Assembly (NCBI GenBank): GCA_964629015.1
Contig: CAZVMN010000003.1
Coordinates: 256,606 to 320,605, forward strand
Reading direction: 5' to 3'
Source of the DNA: Oceanococcus sp964629015
Lineage (GTDB): Bacteria; Pseudomonadota; Gammaproteobacteria; Nevskiales; Oceanococcaceae
DNA: 64,000 nucleotides
Shown here: piece by piece, positions 8,399 through 17,060 of the stretch
How the letters are laid out: each line of letters starts with the position of its first letter
Position numbering within the stretch: position 1 is the first letter of the stretch
Made by a program: the position numbers and the translations under genes
Notes under the pieces: model-generated
What the model was told of the DNA's origin: nothing
Seen by the model: the letters and a program-made list of their open reading frames with translations, nothing else
Databases searched by the model: none

Positions 8399-9511
8399 AT
8401 GAATCGCACACAGCAGACGCTGCTGGAGCAAATGCGGATATCCGATCTGGATATTTCCGCTCGTCAAGACTTGTTGGGGTTGACCGACGTCGATTTGGAT
8501 GCATTGGGCAGCTGCCAGGAATTGATTCGCCTGCATCTGGATGAGCTGGTCGACGATTTCTATGAGCAGCAGACCAGCACCCCGGAAATTGCATCGTTGA
8601 TCGGCGATGCGGACACGATGCAGCGCTTGGTATCGGCGCAACATAACTACATCGCCGATTTGTTCGGTGGCGAATACGGCCGCGATTACGTGAATAACCG
8701 TCTACGCATTGGTCTCGTGCACAAACGCATCGGTGTTGAGCCCAAGTTGTACCTTTCCGCGGTTTATGTGCTGCGGTCGTTGATTACAAAATGCATACGC
8801 GACCATGCCAAACCACCGATCAAGGGTGAAGAGGTTATTGCCGCACTGGATAAGTTGCTGTTTTTCGACATCACGCTGGTGTTTGAAACCTACATCCAGA
8901 GCATGCTCTCTGAGTTGGAGAACGCTCGCATGAAGACCGAGAGTTATGCGCGGGCGCTGGAGGAAAACCTGCAGACGCGCACCGGTCAATTGCGCAATGA
9001 CCCGCTCACCGGTTTGACCAATCGACGCTATTTTGATGATGCCCTGCAACGTATGCTGCGGGCGGCTCAACGTCGTGCGGAGCCGGTGTGTCTGTTGTTC
9101 CTCGATCTGGATGGTTTCAAACAAATCAACGACACGCAGGGGCACGACAAGGGCGATGAGGTGCTCAAAATCTTCGGCAGCATCATGCGCAAGGTCACGC
9201 GAGGCGATGACATCTGCGTGCGCTACGGGGGAGATGAGTTCTGTGCGGTTTTGGCCAATTGCACCAAAGAACGTGCGCGCTCGCGCTTCAGCAAGCGGGT
9301 GACGGATTTGATGGCGGAGCGTTTGCCGGGAGTCACCGTCAGTATTGGTGTCGCTCAGACGGGGCCGGAGGTTTATCTCGATCCGTCCGATTTGCTGGTT
9401 CAGGCCGACCGCGCAATGTATGAGCAGAAAGCGCGGCGCAAGAGCCGCAGTGGCTCTGAGGCGGCGGTCAGTACGTTCAAAAAAGACGACAGCGAGCGCA
9501 AAGTCTCTTAG
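8399..9511 (+). CDS. Globin-coupled sensor diguanylate cyclase
   Basis: The 370-residue soluble protein has an N-terminal sensor globin (about residues 15-165) with the likely proximal haem ligand His108 in the motif VHKRIGVEPKLYL, which is typical of globin-coupled sensors. A short helical linker leads to a GGDEF domain that starts with DPLTGL at 201-206. The active site is an intact GGDEF (277-281) and the product-inhibition I-site RGDD stands exactly five residues upstream. It should therefore make cyclic di-GMP in response to oxygen or another haem ligand and be feedback inhibited. No EAL domain is present. The gene overlaps the next, convergent gene by four bases. Confidence 0.92.
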   Translation: MNRTQQTLLEQMRISDLDISARQDLLGLTDVDLDALGSCQELIRLHLDELVDDFYEQQTSTPEIASLIGDADTMQRLVSAQHNYIADLFGGEYGRDYVNNRLRIGLVHKRIGVEPKLYLSAVYVLRSLITKCIRDHAKPPIKGEEVIAALDKLLFFDITLVFETYIQSMLSELENARMKTESYARALEENLQTRTGQLRNDPLTGLTNRRYFDDALQRMLRAAQRRAEPVCLLFLDLDGFKQINDTQGHDKGDEVLKIFGSIMRKVTRGDDICVRYGGDEFCAVLANCTKERARSRFSKRVTDLMAERLPGVTVSIGVAQTGPEVYLDPSDLLVQADRAMYEQKARRKSRSGSEAAVSTFKKDDSERKVS

Positions 9512-10911
9512 TCAGACGTCTTAAGAACGCGATCGAGCGCCTGGTTCAGGGTTTGCCGCATATCCAGTTCGCAACCTAAGTGGCCGAGCAGCATATAAAC
9601 ACCGGCGAGGCGGCGGTGCAGAAATATGATCTCCCGCGGTGGCATTTTGAAATGCACGCTGGCTGCAGCCCTGGACAGCAGCTTGCCGGCCTCCACGAAG
9701 ACATCACCCTGAGCCCAGCGGTATGCACCTGTTGCGGTAAACATCTCGTGACGTACGTCGTCCTGGTCGGCGCAGAACGGTTCCATGATCTGGCAGATCA
9801 TGCGGTAGAAATCCATCTTCACCGCCTCCGGGAAGCGCTCTTCCATCAAGCCGATACCGCAAGCGCCATCGATGACGGCTTGAGGGTCGCGCTGGATGCC
9901 GCCACGTAAGATGGCCGAATACGCACGAACGAAGTCGCTCGGGAATTCACGCGTAGCGCCAAAATCCAGCAGCACGATGCGCGGATCTTGCTGAGGGCTT
10001 AAACGTATGCGGTAGTTGCCGTAATGCGGGTCGGTCTGGACCAGATGCCAGTCGAAAAACTCGCTGCAGAACAGTTCGAAAAACGCCTGGCCCAGTGCAT
10101 TGCGTTGATCCTGGCTGAGCTGACGGACCGCTGGGCTTTTCAGCGATTCGCCTTCCTCGAAGGTCATGAGAATCAATTCAATGGTGCAATAACCGTCAAT
10201 CAGTTCGGGAACGATGAAGCGCGAGTCATCGGCCAAACGCTCTCGGAATGTCCGCGTCATGCGTGCTTCGTGGGTGTAATCCACCTCGCGGTGGAGCATT
10301 TCCCGAATCTCATCCAGCAAAGACTGTGGCGACAGGTGCTCCGGTATGAATTGCCCCAGGCTGAGCAGGTGACCGATGGTGCGCATGTCAGAGTCGATGG
10401 CGCCATCGACGCCGGGATAACGCACTTTGATACACAACTTTCGCGGTTCACCGGCGAGATGGGCGACATGCGCCTGCCCGAGTGACGCCGCGGCAATGGG
10501 TTCGGCATCAATGGTCAGTGTGGCGAGTTTGTCGTCACCCAGTGCACGACGTACAACGGGCTCCACCACTGACCAATCCACATGAACGGTGTCGTCCTGC
10601 AGGCTTTGCAGGATTTCAACCGCTTCGGGCGGCATAAAATATTGTCCGTAGAGCGACAACATCTGGCCCGCCTTCATGACGCTGCCTTTGAGCTGGCCAA
10701 GTTGATCGACGAAATGCTGAACCTCGCGAATCACAAACGCCTTGTTCGCTTGCTCGCGTTGATCGGAACTGCGGAACAAGTTGCCAAGGCCATGTCCGGC
10801 CGCACGCATACCCGCACCAACGCCCATGCGGGTCATCGCCATATTGCGTTGCATGGGGCGTGTTTGCAGGCTTTTCAGGCTGGGTTTGCGCGGTTTGTCG
10901 GAATCGCTCAT
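9508..10911 (-). CDS. ABC1/UbiB-family atypical kinase
   Basis: The 467-residue protein carries the ABC1/ADCK hallmarks: the KxGQ motif (KAGQMLSLYGQY, about residue 80), the Ala-rich nucleotide loop AAASLGQAH, a catalytic-loop region QTDPHYGNY and the DFG-like LLDFGATREF. UbiB proteins act as atypical ATPases or kinases in ubiquinone lipid metabolism. This one lacks the C-terminal membrane helices of E. coli UbiB, and there are no ubiE or ubiJ neighbours, so it is probably one of the extra ABC1 paralogues. It is divergent from the CoA-transferase gene, with 43 bases between starts. Confidence 0.88.
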   Translation of the reverse strand: MSDSDKPRKPSLKSLQTRPMQRNMAMTRMGVGAGMRAAGHGLGNLFRSSDQREQANKAFVIREVQHFVDQLGQLKGSVMKAGQMLSLYGQYFMPPEAVEILQSLQDDTVHVDWSVVEPVVRRALGDDKLATLTIDAEPIAAASLGQAHVAHLAGEPRKLCIKVRYPGVDGAIDSDMRTIGHLLSLGQFIPEHLSPQSLLDEIREMLHREVDYTHEARMTRTFRERLADDSRFIVPELIDGYCTIELILMTFEEGESLKSPAVRQLSQDQRNALGQAFFELFCSEFFDWHLVQTDPHYGNYRIRLSPQQDPRIVLLDFGATREFPSDFVRAYSAILRGGIQRDPQAVIDGACGIGLMEERFPEAVKMDFYRMICQIMEPFCADQDDVRHEMFTATGAYRWAQGDVFVEAGKLLSRAAASVHFKMPPREIIFLHRRLAGVYMLLGHLGCELDMRQTLNQALDRVLKTSD

Positions 10912-10954
10912 GCCGTCTCTTGGGGAAAACTTGCGGGGCTATTGTAGTCGGCCT

Positions 10955-12208
10955 ATGTTGCGACTCGTGAACGTTTGCTCAACACCCCCCACAGCTCCGG
11001 CGTTGCTGGCTGGAACCGCCGTGCAGATTGCGCAATGCGGCGTCGCCGCCGAGTATGCAGGCGTCTTGCTGGACTCATTGCAGGCTGAGTTCAGCCGGGT
11101 GGGAGGCGCTATCGGATTGACGCCAGAACAGGCCTGGCGCGATAGCGGTCTGGCCGTGATCAGCGGTTTCCCGGATGCCGCGGGGCGGAGCTGTCCGGCG
11201 CCTTTGGCAAGCTGCGCCGATGGCGTGATGCTCGCGCTCAATGCTCTGGTCGCGCAGCACCTGCCTTGGGTCGGAAGGCGCTTGCTGGGTATGCGGCGTT
11301 TGAGTCATGCCTTGAAACCCGGTGGCCGGATCTCCGCCAACGGCAGCTGCCGTTTGCTCGCGACCGCGAACGGTGACATTGCCGTCAATCTGGCGCGCCA
11401 TGAGGATTGGGAATTGCTCCCGGCCTGGCTGGAGTGCGAAACCGTTGAGAGCTGGGATGCATTGTCGTGGCAACTGATGGTGCGGGAGCGCGATGAACTT
11501 GTTGAACGGGCCCGCTGGCTCGGGATGGCGGTTGCGCCCAGTGAACCGGTTCAACCGCGCGATTGGGCCCAGGTCGAGCATCTCACTCCACAGCCACACC
11601 GGTCACGCGCGCGTTTCAAGGTCATCGACTTGAGTGCGCTGTGGGCTGGGCCTTTGTGCAGTTTTTTGCTCGCTTCATGTGGTGCCGAGGTGGTGCGCGT
11701 GGAGAATCCGCACCGGCCTGATGGGGCGCGTCTGGGACCCACGAATTTCTTCAACGCTTTGAATGCGTCGAAAACCACGCGGGAACTTGACCTGGCCACG
11801 CCAGCTGGGCGAGACGCCTTGCTGGCAATGATTGCCGAGGCGGATGTGGTGATCGAAGGCTCAAGACCACGCGCACTGCGTCATCTGGGTATCGATGCCA
11901 AGGCGCTGGTTGCCCAACATCCGGGGCTGTGCTGGCTCAGTATCACCGGCTATGGTCGCGATGAGCCGCAAGGCGAGTGGGTCGCGTTTGGCGACGATGC
12001 GGCCGTGGCGGCCGGTTTGAGCGAATTGATGCGAACTCACTACGGCCAAGCGATGTTTTGCGGTGATGCCATCGCTGATCCGCTGACGGGTATGCATGCC
12101 GCCCTGTTGGTCATGGCTGCGCGCCATGGCGGCTATGGTGGTTTGTTCTCGCTAGCGCTGCGTGATGTGACCGCACACGCTCTATGCACGGGTTTGAAGT
12201 TGCTTTAA
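10955..12208 (+). CDS. CaiB/BaiF (family III) CoA-transferase-like protein with unusual layout
   Basis: The 417-residue product contains the family III CoA-transferase signature, but in its second half: VIDLSALWAGPLCSFLLASC GAEVVRVENP begins near residue 210, where canonical enzymes have it at the N-terminus. The part after it (through DPLTGMHAALLVMAARHGG) covers the first Rossmann half and then stops. Residues 1-200 look like a diverged second CoA-transferase-like half. The aspartate expected to carry the acyl anhydride may be in FGDDAAVAAG. The start was chosen as the ATG just past the divergent kinase gene; no strong ribosome site is present. Substrate is unknown. It may be inactive or a rearranged fusion. 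Confidence 0.7.
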   Translation: MLRLVNVCSTPPTAPALLAGTAVQIAQCGVAAEYAGVLLDSLQAEFSRVGGAIGLTPEQAWRDSGLAVISGFPDAAGRSCPAPLASCADGVMLALNALVAQHLPWVGRRLLGMRRLSHALKPGGRISANGSCRLLATANGDIAVNLARHEDWELLPAWLECETVESWDALSWQLMVRERDELVERARWLGMAVAPSEPVQPRDWAQVEHLTPQPHRSRARFKVIDLSALWAGPLCSFLLASCGAEVVRVENPHRPDGARLGPTNFFNALNASKTTRELDLATPAGRDALLAMIAEADVVIEGSRPRALRHLGIDAKALVAQHPGLCWLSITGYGRDEPQGEWVAFGDDAAVAAGLSELMRTHYGQAMFCGDAIADPLTGMHAALLVMAARHGGYGGLFSLALRDVTAHALCTGLKLL

Positions 12209-13230
12209 GCCTCTAGCCAGCGACGCTGCGACACTTGTTCCTTGACCACATCCAGCACATCGCTGATGGCCAGCATCAACTCATCGGAGCCGCCCGACTC
12301 GACACCGGCATCGACCAGTCCGTCCATGATGGCGCCGCATATGTCATTGAACAGCAATTCAAATTCTTCGCTGGACAGCCGGCCTATGAGTTCATCCAAA
12401 ACCCGACAAACGATATCGGTGATCGCATTGTTCAGCAGATCGCCGGCCACGCCGCCAATCATGGGAATGCGGTCGATGATTTTGATTTCGCGGTTCTCGC
12501 GCACCGCTTGGGTCACCGCATTGGTGATGAACAAATGCAGATCGTCGCGAGCACTCGCATAACCGCGCTGGCCCAGCGCGACCAGCTTGTCGCGCAGAGC
12601 GTCGGCAATGATTTGTTGGCGAGGCTGCACGACTTGGCGGAGGATTTTCTGATCCAGATCGCCGGAGGCACCAATCTCCTCCTGCACGCCGCTCAGAACG
12701 CGAACCACAACGCGGTCGGAAATCTCTTCCATGATCACGTCATAGACGCGTTTGCCCCATTGGTAGGGAACCCAGGTGGTGTAGTCGATCAGGCCAAGTT
12801 TTTGCAGGCGCAGAACAATCGCGAAGACCCGCAGTACGCGCAACCAGCGTAAGCCGGCGACCGGAATGCAGCCAAGAATGTCGTACCAATGCAGCACCGG
12901 ATACGCTGCCCAGTGTTTGTAGCGACGGTGCCAAAGCGCCTCACCCCAGCGCAGCAAAAACTCGCTGATGAAGATGCTCACAAACACCAAGTCGATGCGG
13001 AAGAAGTGGTCGTGGACTACGCTGTAGGAATCCAGCCAGGTGTCGGGAACCACCCAGCTCATCATGCTGCGCAGCTCTTCGATCGCCCAGGCCGAGTCAA
13101 ACAGAATCCAGACCAAATTGACCACGGCGAGACTGACCATCGCCAGATCAATCGCCAAGCCCAGAAAGCCCAGCTGACGTTCGTGGCGGACCTGCTCTTC
13201 GGAATCCGGGTTCTCGTCTGATCTGCTCAT
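12205..13230 (-). CDS. Membrane protein with voltage-sensor-like four-helix domain
   Basis: The 341-residue protein has four N-terminal hydrophobic segments that fit S1-S4 of an ion-channel voltage sensor. S1 covers about 21-48. S2 (75-97) contains FISEFLLRW with Glu90. S3 contains WYDILGCIP with Asp117. S4 is LRWLRVLRVFAIVLRL, with Arg at 128, 131, 134 and 141. No pore helices, selectivity filter or P-loop follow. Residues 150-341 instead form a soluble, acidic, helical domain without recognised motifs. Arg every third residue in S4 and acidic residues in S2 and S3 are the known signature of the Ion_trans superfamily. Function is unknown; a proton channel, sensor or scaffold role are possibilities. 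Its 3' end overlaps the CoA-transferase stop by four bases. Confidence 0.7.
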   Translation of the reverse strand: MSRSDENPDSEEQVRHERQLGFLGLAIDLAMVSLAVVNLVWILFDSAWAIEELRSMMSWVVPDTWLDSYSVVHDHFFRIDLVFVSIFISEFLLRWGEALWHRRYKHWAAYPVLHWYDILGCIPVAGLRWLRVLRVFAIVLRLQKLGLIDYTTWVPYQWGKRVYDVIMEEISDRVVVRVLSGVQEEIGASGDLDQKILRQVVQPRQQIIADALRDKLVALGQRGYASARDDLHLFITNAVTQAVRENREIKIIDRIPMIGGVAGDLLNNAITDIVCRVLDELIGRLSSEEFELLFNDICGAIMDGLVDAGVESGGSDELMLAISDVLDVVKEQVSQRRWLEA

Positions 13231-13303
13231 GCCTGAATTATGGCATGCGTCCAGTGAGCGATTGTTTGGCGGCTGGCTTAGACTTTTGCGCGTGAATATT
13301 CCT

Positions 13304-14734
13304 ATGAACAATGGCGATTCGTTTGAGGGGTGGTTGCGTGACGCCGAACTGCTAGACGGGCGTCGAGTTGATGTGCACATTCAGGGCGGCCAGATCAGCA
13401 GTCTGGGGCCGGGTTTGGCGCCGTCGGGCATGAACACGTGGGATGTTCAGGGTTGTGCTTTGAGTCCGGCACTCTCCGATCATCATTTGCATTTGTTTGC
13501 TGCCGCAGCGGCAGCGCACTCTCTGGATTGCGCTCCTCCTGCCATCAACAGTCGCAGCGAACTGCAAAAGGCTATTGCCTGTGCCAAGACGGATGCGGAT
13601 GGCTGGGTTCGCGCCGTGGGTTTCCATCCCGCTCAGTTCGGCGAGATCGATCGCACGGTGTTGGATGCTTGGCGAGCCGATGTTCCTGTACGCGTCCAGC
13701 ATGTCACCGGGCGGCGCTGGACCTTCAACAGTGCCGGCATCGCTCGACTTGGCGAGGAGGGGCCTTGGGAGCGCAGCCATGGCCGTATCAGCGGACATCT
13801 GATCGACAACGATGTTTGGCTGAATCAGGTGATGAATGAGTCACGGAAGGCGCCACGCCCACCGCCGGATCTAGGCCAAATATCACGAACTTTGGCGTCC
13901 TATGGCGTGGTCGCGGTGACAGACACCGGGCCGGCGAATGATGCAGGGACATTGACCGCGCTGCGTCTGGCCTGTGAGCAGGGTCAGTTGCGCCAGCGGG
14001 TGCAGATGATGGGGAACGCCAGCTTGGATACGCTGTACCAGCCACAAGCTGTCGAGCGAGAACCTGTGGCGGTTGGGCCGCATAAGTTTCATTTGTTGGA
14101 GTCGCAACTGCCGGATTTCGATGAGTTGTGTGCCGCAATCCGTCGCAGCCACAGCTATCAACGGCCGGCGGCTTTCCACTGCGTGACACGAAGCGAGTTG
14201 GTGTTTGCACTGGCGGCGTTAGAGTCCACAGGCGTGTTGCGCGGCGATCGTATTGAACACGCCGGGGTCTGTCCCGATGAGCAGGCCCGGGTGATGGCTC
14301 AGCTTGGTATTTGGGTGGTGACGCAGCCGGAGTTTGTCTGGCGCAAAGGCGATCGTTATCTCGCCGAGGTGGCGACAGAAGACCAGCCATGGTTGTACCG
14401 CCTGGCCGGTTTGCAACATTGGAAAGTCGGCTTGGCCGCGAGTTCTGATGCGCCTTATGGGGATCTGAACCCGTGGCGTGGGATTGCCGCTGCCTGCCAG
14501 CGCCGGACCCGGTTGGGGCAAATGCTTGGGCCAGATGACGCTTTGACGTTCTCCCAGGCATTGGCCTTGTACACGGGGGGCTTGAATGAGCCGTGTGTTC
14601 CAGCTGCTCCGCTAAGCGTGGGGCAAGGCGCTGATCTTTGTGTGCTTAATCATCCTTGGTCCAAGCTGCGGGATTGCCCGGGTCTGGCTCAGTCTCAGCT
14701 CACTTTGGCTCGCGGGCAGATTATTTGGTCATAG
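13304..14734 (+). CDS. Amidohydrolase family 3 protein (YtcJ-like)
   Basis: The 476-residue protein has a small N-terminal beta domain and a TIM-barrel metal-dependent hydrolase body. The metal-binding H-x-H appears in SDHHLHLF, further His residues in FHCVT and IEHAGV, and the late Asp in SSDAPYGDLNPW, typical of amidohydrolase family 3. Members hydrolyse amide or amine bonds in diverse compounds; the substrate here is not evident. The ATG start is used; an in-frame GTG 12 bases upstream is possible, and neither has a good ribosome site. Downstream there is a short GGTGAC/GTCACC hairpin at about 14745-14762 without a T run. Confidence 0.8.
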   Translation: MNNGDSFEGWLRDAELLDGRRVDVHIQGGQISSLGPGLAPSGMNTWDVQGCALSPALSDHHLHLFAAAAAAHSLDCAPPAINSRSELQKAIACAKTDADGWVRAVGFHPAQFGEIDRTVLDAWRADVPVRVQHVTGRRWTFNSAGIARLGEEGPWERSHGRISGHLIDNDVWLNQVMNESRKAPRPPPDLGQISRTLASYGVVAVTDTGPANDAGTLTALRLACEQGQLRQRVQMMGNASLDTLYQPQAVEREPVAVGPHKFHLLESQLPDFDELCAAIRRSHSYQRPAAFHCVTRSELVFALAALESTGVLRGDRIEHAGVCPDEQARVMAQLGIWVVTQPEFVWRKGDRYLAEVATEDQPWLYRLAGLQHWKVGLAASSDAPYGDLNPWRGIAAACQRRTRLGQMLGPDDALTFSQALALYTGGLNEPCVPAAPLSVGQGADLCVLNHPWSKLRDCPGLAQSQLTLARGQIIWS

Positions 14735-14873
14735 AACGTGGGGTGGTGACGGTCTAGTCACCCAATTGGACGATTCAAGCTCAGTGGCCATCTGGGACAT
14801 TGTGAACGTTGAAAATGCTTTCAGATGCCAACGCTTGCAGCGTCGGCGGCAACGATTCCAAGGATGCAACACA

Positions 14874-15038
14874 ATGAGAAAATGGGTCTGCGACATCTGC
14901 GGATTCGTCTATGACGAAGCCGAGGGATTACCCGATGACGATATTCCCCCGGGTACCCGGTTCGAAGATTTGCCCGACGATTGGGAATGCCCCGAGTGCG
15001 GCTCGCCCAAGGAATCTTTCGTCCTGCTTGAAGAGTAA
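14874..15038 (+). CDS. Rubredoxin
   Basis: The 54-residue protein has the two iron-binding knuckles of rubredoxin, CDICG (Cys6, Cys9) and CPECG (Cys39, Cys42), with the conserved Tyr, Trp and acidic face. It carries single electrons in the cytoplasm, classically from an NADH-dependent rubredoxin reductase to alkane hydroxylase AlkB. No alkB is in the window, but a reductase of the right family lies at 21.6-22.8 kb. Length and motif match the AlkG/RubA type. A DUF2505 gene follows 41 bases later on the same strand. Confidence 0.96.
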   Translation: MRKWVCDICGFVYDEAEGLPDDDIPPGTRFEDLPDDWECPECGSPKESFVLLEE

Positions 15039-15079
15039 GATGGTGTGGCGCCCAACAGAGGCGCGGGGGAGAAATAACA

Positions 15080-15571
15080 ATGAAACATCAGCAACAAGCC
15101 AGCTATCCGGCGCCTGCTAGTGTGGTTCTTAAAATGTTCAGCGATCCGGAATTCCATCGTCGTAAGTTGGAAAAGCTGGGGATCGAACACGAGTTCCTGT
15201 CACAGACGCTGGATGGATCCAAATTTCATCTGAAGGCCAAACGCTGGGTTCCCATGAATGCCTCGGGTATCGCCGCCAAGGTGCTGCCCAAGACCACGGA
15301 AGTGGTGAACGAAGAGCATTGGGACAGCGCTGCGATGACCGGTCGGGTTGAAGTGTCGACCAAAGGGGCGCCGTTGGACATGCGCTGCAGCGTCCGCGTT
15401 GAGGATCAGGGCGATGACGCCTGTGTGATCCACTATGACTGGGACATCAAGGCCAAACTGCCCATCGGCGGCGGTGCGCTGGAGAAATTTGTCGCCAGCG
15501 ATATGGACAACAAAGCGGAACAGGAGCGCGTCGCCGCACTCTCATTCCTTGACGATTATCGTTCGGCATAA
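15080..15571 (+). CDS. DUF2505 family protein
   Basis: The 163-residue protein begins with a first-strand and helix pattern (SYPAPASVVLKMFSDPEFHRRKL) typical of DUF2505, a family of the SRPBCC lipid-binding superfold. There is no signal peptide or membrane segment. A GGGGGAGAAATAAC leader gives a good ribosome site. It stands between rubredoxin and a DUF1329 gene, 27 bases before the latter, so the three probably share a transcript. Function is unknown; a soluble lipid or hydrophobic ligand carrier is a reasonable guess from the fold. Confidence 0.75.
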   Translation: MKHQQQASYPAPASVVLKMFSDPEFHRRKLEKLGIEHEFLSQTLDGSKFHLKAKRWVPMNASGIAAKVLPKTTEVVNEEHWDSAAMTGRVEVSTKGAPLDMRCSVRVEDQGDDACVIHYDWDIKAKLPIGGGALEKFVASDMDNKAEQERVAALSFLDDYRSA

Positions 15572-15598
15572 CAGACCGAAAGTGCGAAGGAGCAAAAA

Positions 15599-16972
15599 AT
15601 GAGACTTATGAAGGTGATGGGCTGGTGTGCCGCCGCCCTGACAATGGGCTTGAGCGGCGTGGCGACAGCCAAAGCCACCGCGGAAGAGATCGCCAGTTTG
15701 GGTGGCGATACGTATACCTGTATGGGGGCGGAGCGCGCCGGAACGTCTGGTGGCGTCGCTGAGTACACCGGCAAATGGTTCAAGACCTGGCCGGGAGTGA
15801 GCAGCGAGCACGGTTATGAACCCGGGCCCTACAAAGATGAAAAGCCGCTGTACACCATCACCGCATCCAACATGGGGCAGTACGATGAGCTGATGACTCC
15901 GGGGCAGAAAGCGCTGATGAGCAAGTACCCCGAGACATTCAAAATGAACGTCTACCCCAGTCACCGTGATTTTCGTTTCGATGATTGGGTGTGTGACGTC
16001 GTCAAGAAGAACGCGGCCACCTCGGAGATCATTGATGACGGTCTGGGTGTGACCGGCACCGGTGGTGCGCACCCATTCCCATTCCCCAAAAATGGCCTTG
16101 AGGCCGTTTACAACGCCATTCTTCCGCATCGTGCATGGACTGAGAAAGTCGTGTTCGATATCGCTGACGTGTATTCCAACGGCACAGTGGCGTGGGGCCG
16201 CGCTCGCTTCATGACCATGAACCCGGGTAACAACCCGGACCGCAGTGGTCGGATTCCGCAATACACCGATCACATCAATGCGTTCTTCTACCAGGGTTTC
16301 CTGCTGCCGGATCGCGAGAAAGGTTTTGTGGCCGTGGGCTACCAGCCGAACAACTTCAAGAGTGATGCGACGCAGTCTTGGCAGTATCTGCCCGGTATTC
16401 GCCGCGTGCGTAAAGCGCCGGAAATCGGTTTCGACTATCCGGTGCCGCCGTCCGGTCTGCGAACCGTGGACGATGATTACCTTTTCAATGGCTCACCGGA
16501 ACGCTACACCTGGACCCTGGTGGGCAAGAAGGAAATGCTCATTCCGTATCACAACTTCAAGTTCAACAGTCCTGAGTTGACCTACGATGAGCTGATTCAG
16601 GAAGGCACGGTGAACTCGGATCACCTGCGTTATGAACTGCATCGCGTGTGGGTGATTGAAGGCAATCTGAAAGACGGCGTCCGTCACATCTACCAGAAGC
16701 GTCGTCTGTACGTGGATGAAGACACCTGGCTGACCATGTGGGCTGACAACTACGATGGGCGTGGGGAGTTGTGGCGTGCCAACCTTGCGGCGTTTTTCTA
16801 CTCGCAGGAATCCGGCACGTTCCACCGTGGCGCCTCGATTTACCACGATCTGACGTCAGGCAACTATGAGGCTACCTATCTGGTCAATGAGCGGGAAAAC
16901 TGGTGGCGCATCAATACGCCACTCAAGCCTGCCATGTTCAGCCCGGAAGCAGCAGCACGTAGCGGCCACTAA
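15599..16972 (+). CDS. DUF1329 family periplasmic/envelope protein, copy 2
   Basis: This 457-residue protein has a signal peptide ending near VATAKA and the DUF1329 fold. It shares long stretches with the copy at 3.2 kb: the KKEMLIPYHNFKFNSPELTY region, then LRYELHRVWVIEG and the VDED-W-x(6)-D-Y-D-x-R-G-E-L-W motif. An AAGGAG precedes the chosen ATG; a second ATG nine bases in is possible. It is the last gene before two hairpins, one a clear terminator. Its usual partner, a DUF1302 protein, is encoded on the opposite strand one gene further on. Role as an envelope carrier is inferred. Confidence 0.87.
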   Translation: MRLMKVMGWCAAALTMGLSGVATAKATAEEIASLGGDTYTCMGAERAGTSGGVAEYTGKWFKTWPGVSSEHGYEPGPYKDEKPLYTITASNMGQYDELMTPGQKALMSKYPETFKMNVYPSHRDFRFDDWVCDVVKKNAATSEIIDDGLGVTGTGGAHPFPFPKNGLEAVYNAILPHRAWTEKVVFDIADVYSNGTVAWGRARFMTMNPGNNPDRSGRIPQYTDHINAFFYQGFLLPDREKGFVAVGYQPNNFKSDATQSWQYLPGIRRVRKAPEIGFDYPVPPSGLRTVDDDYLFNGSPERYTWTLVGKKEMLIPYHNFKFNSPELTYDELIQEGTVNSDHLRYELHRVWVIEGNLKDGVRHIYQKRRLYVDEDTWLTMWADNYDGRGELWRANLAAFFYSQESGTFHRGASIYHDLTSGNYEATYLVNERENWWRINTPLKPAMFSPEAAARSGH

Positions 16973-16980
16973 GTGGACAT

Positions 16981-17007
16981 TGGCGCATCGTGTATTGCGA
17001 TGCGCCA
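16981..17007. other. Perfect 10-bp hairpin preceding a terminator
   Basis: TGGCGCATCG and CGATGCGCCA pair perfectly around a 7-base loop, starting 8 bases after the DUF1329 stop. It precedes a second, T-tailed hairpin by five bases. It may protect the 3' end of the mRNA or assist termination. Confidence 0.6.
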
Positions 17008-17012
17008 CTCAT

Positions 17013-17043
17013 AAAAAAAGCGCGGTGAGGCCGCGCTTTTTTT
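17013..17043. terminator. Bidirectional intrinsic terminator
   Basis: A GCGCGG/CCGCGC stem with a TGAGG loop is flanked by seven A and seven T bases that extend the stem. It separates the DUF1329 gene from the convergent flavin reductase gene and should terminate both transcripts. Confidence 0.9.
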
Positions 17044-17060
17044 ATGCCCGCACACTTAAC

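Noticed and set aside
14745..14762. GGTGAC/GTCACC hairpin after the amidohydrolase gene
   Set aside because: Only six base pairs, no T tract; could arise by chance.
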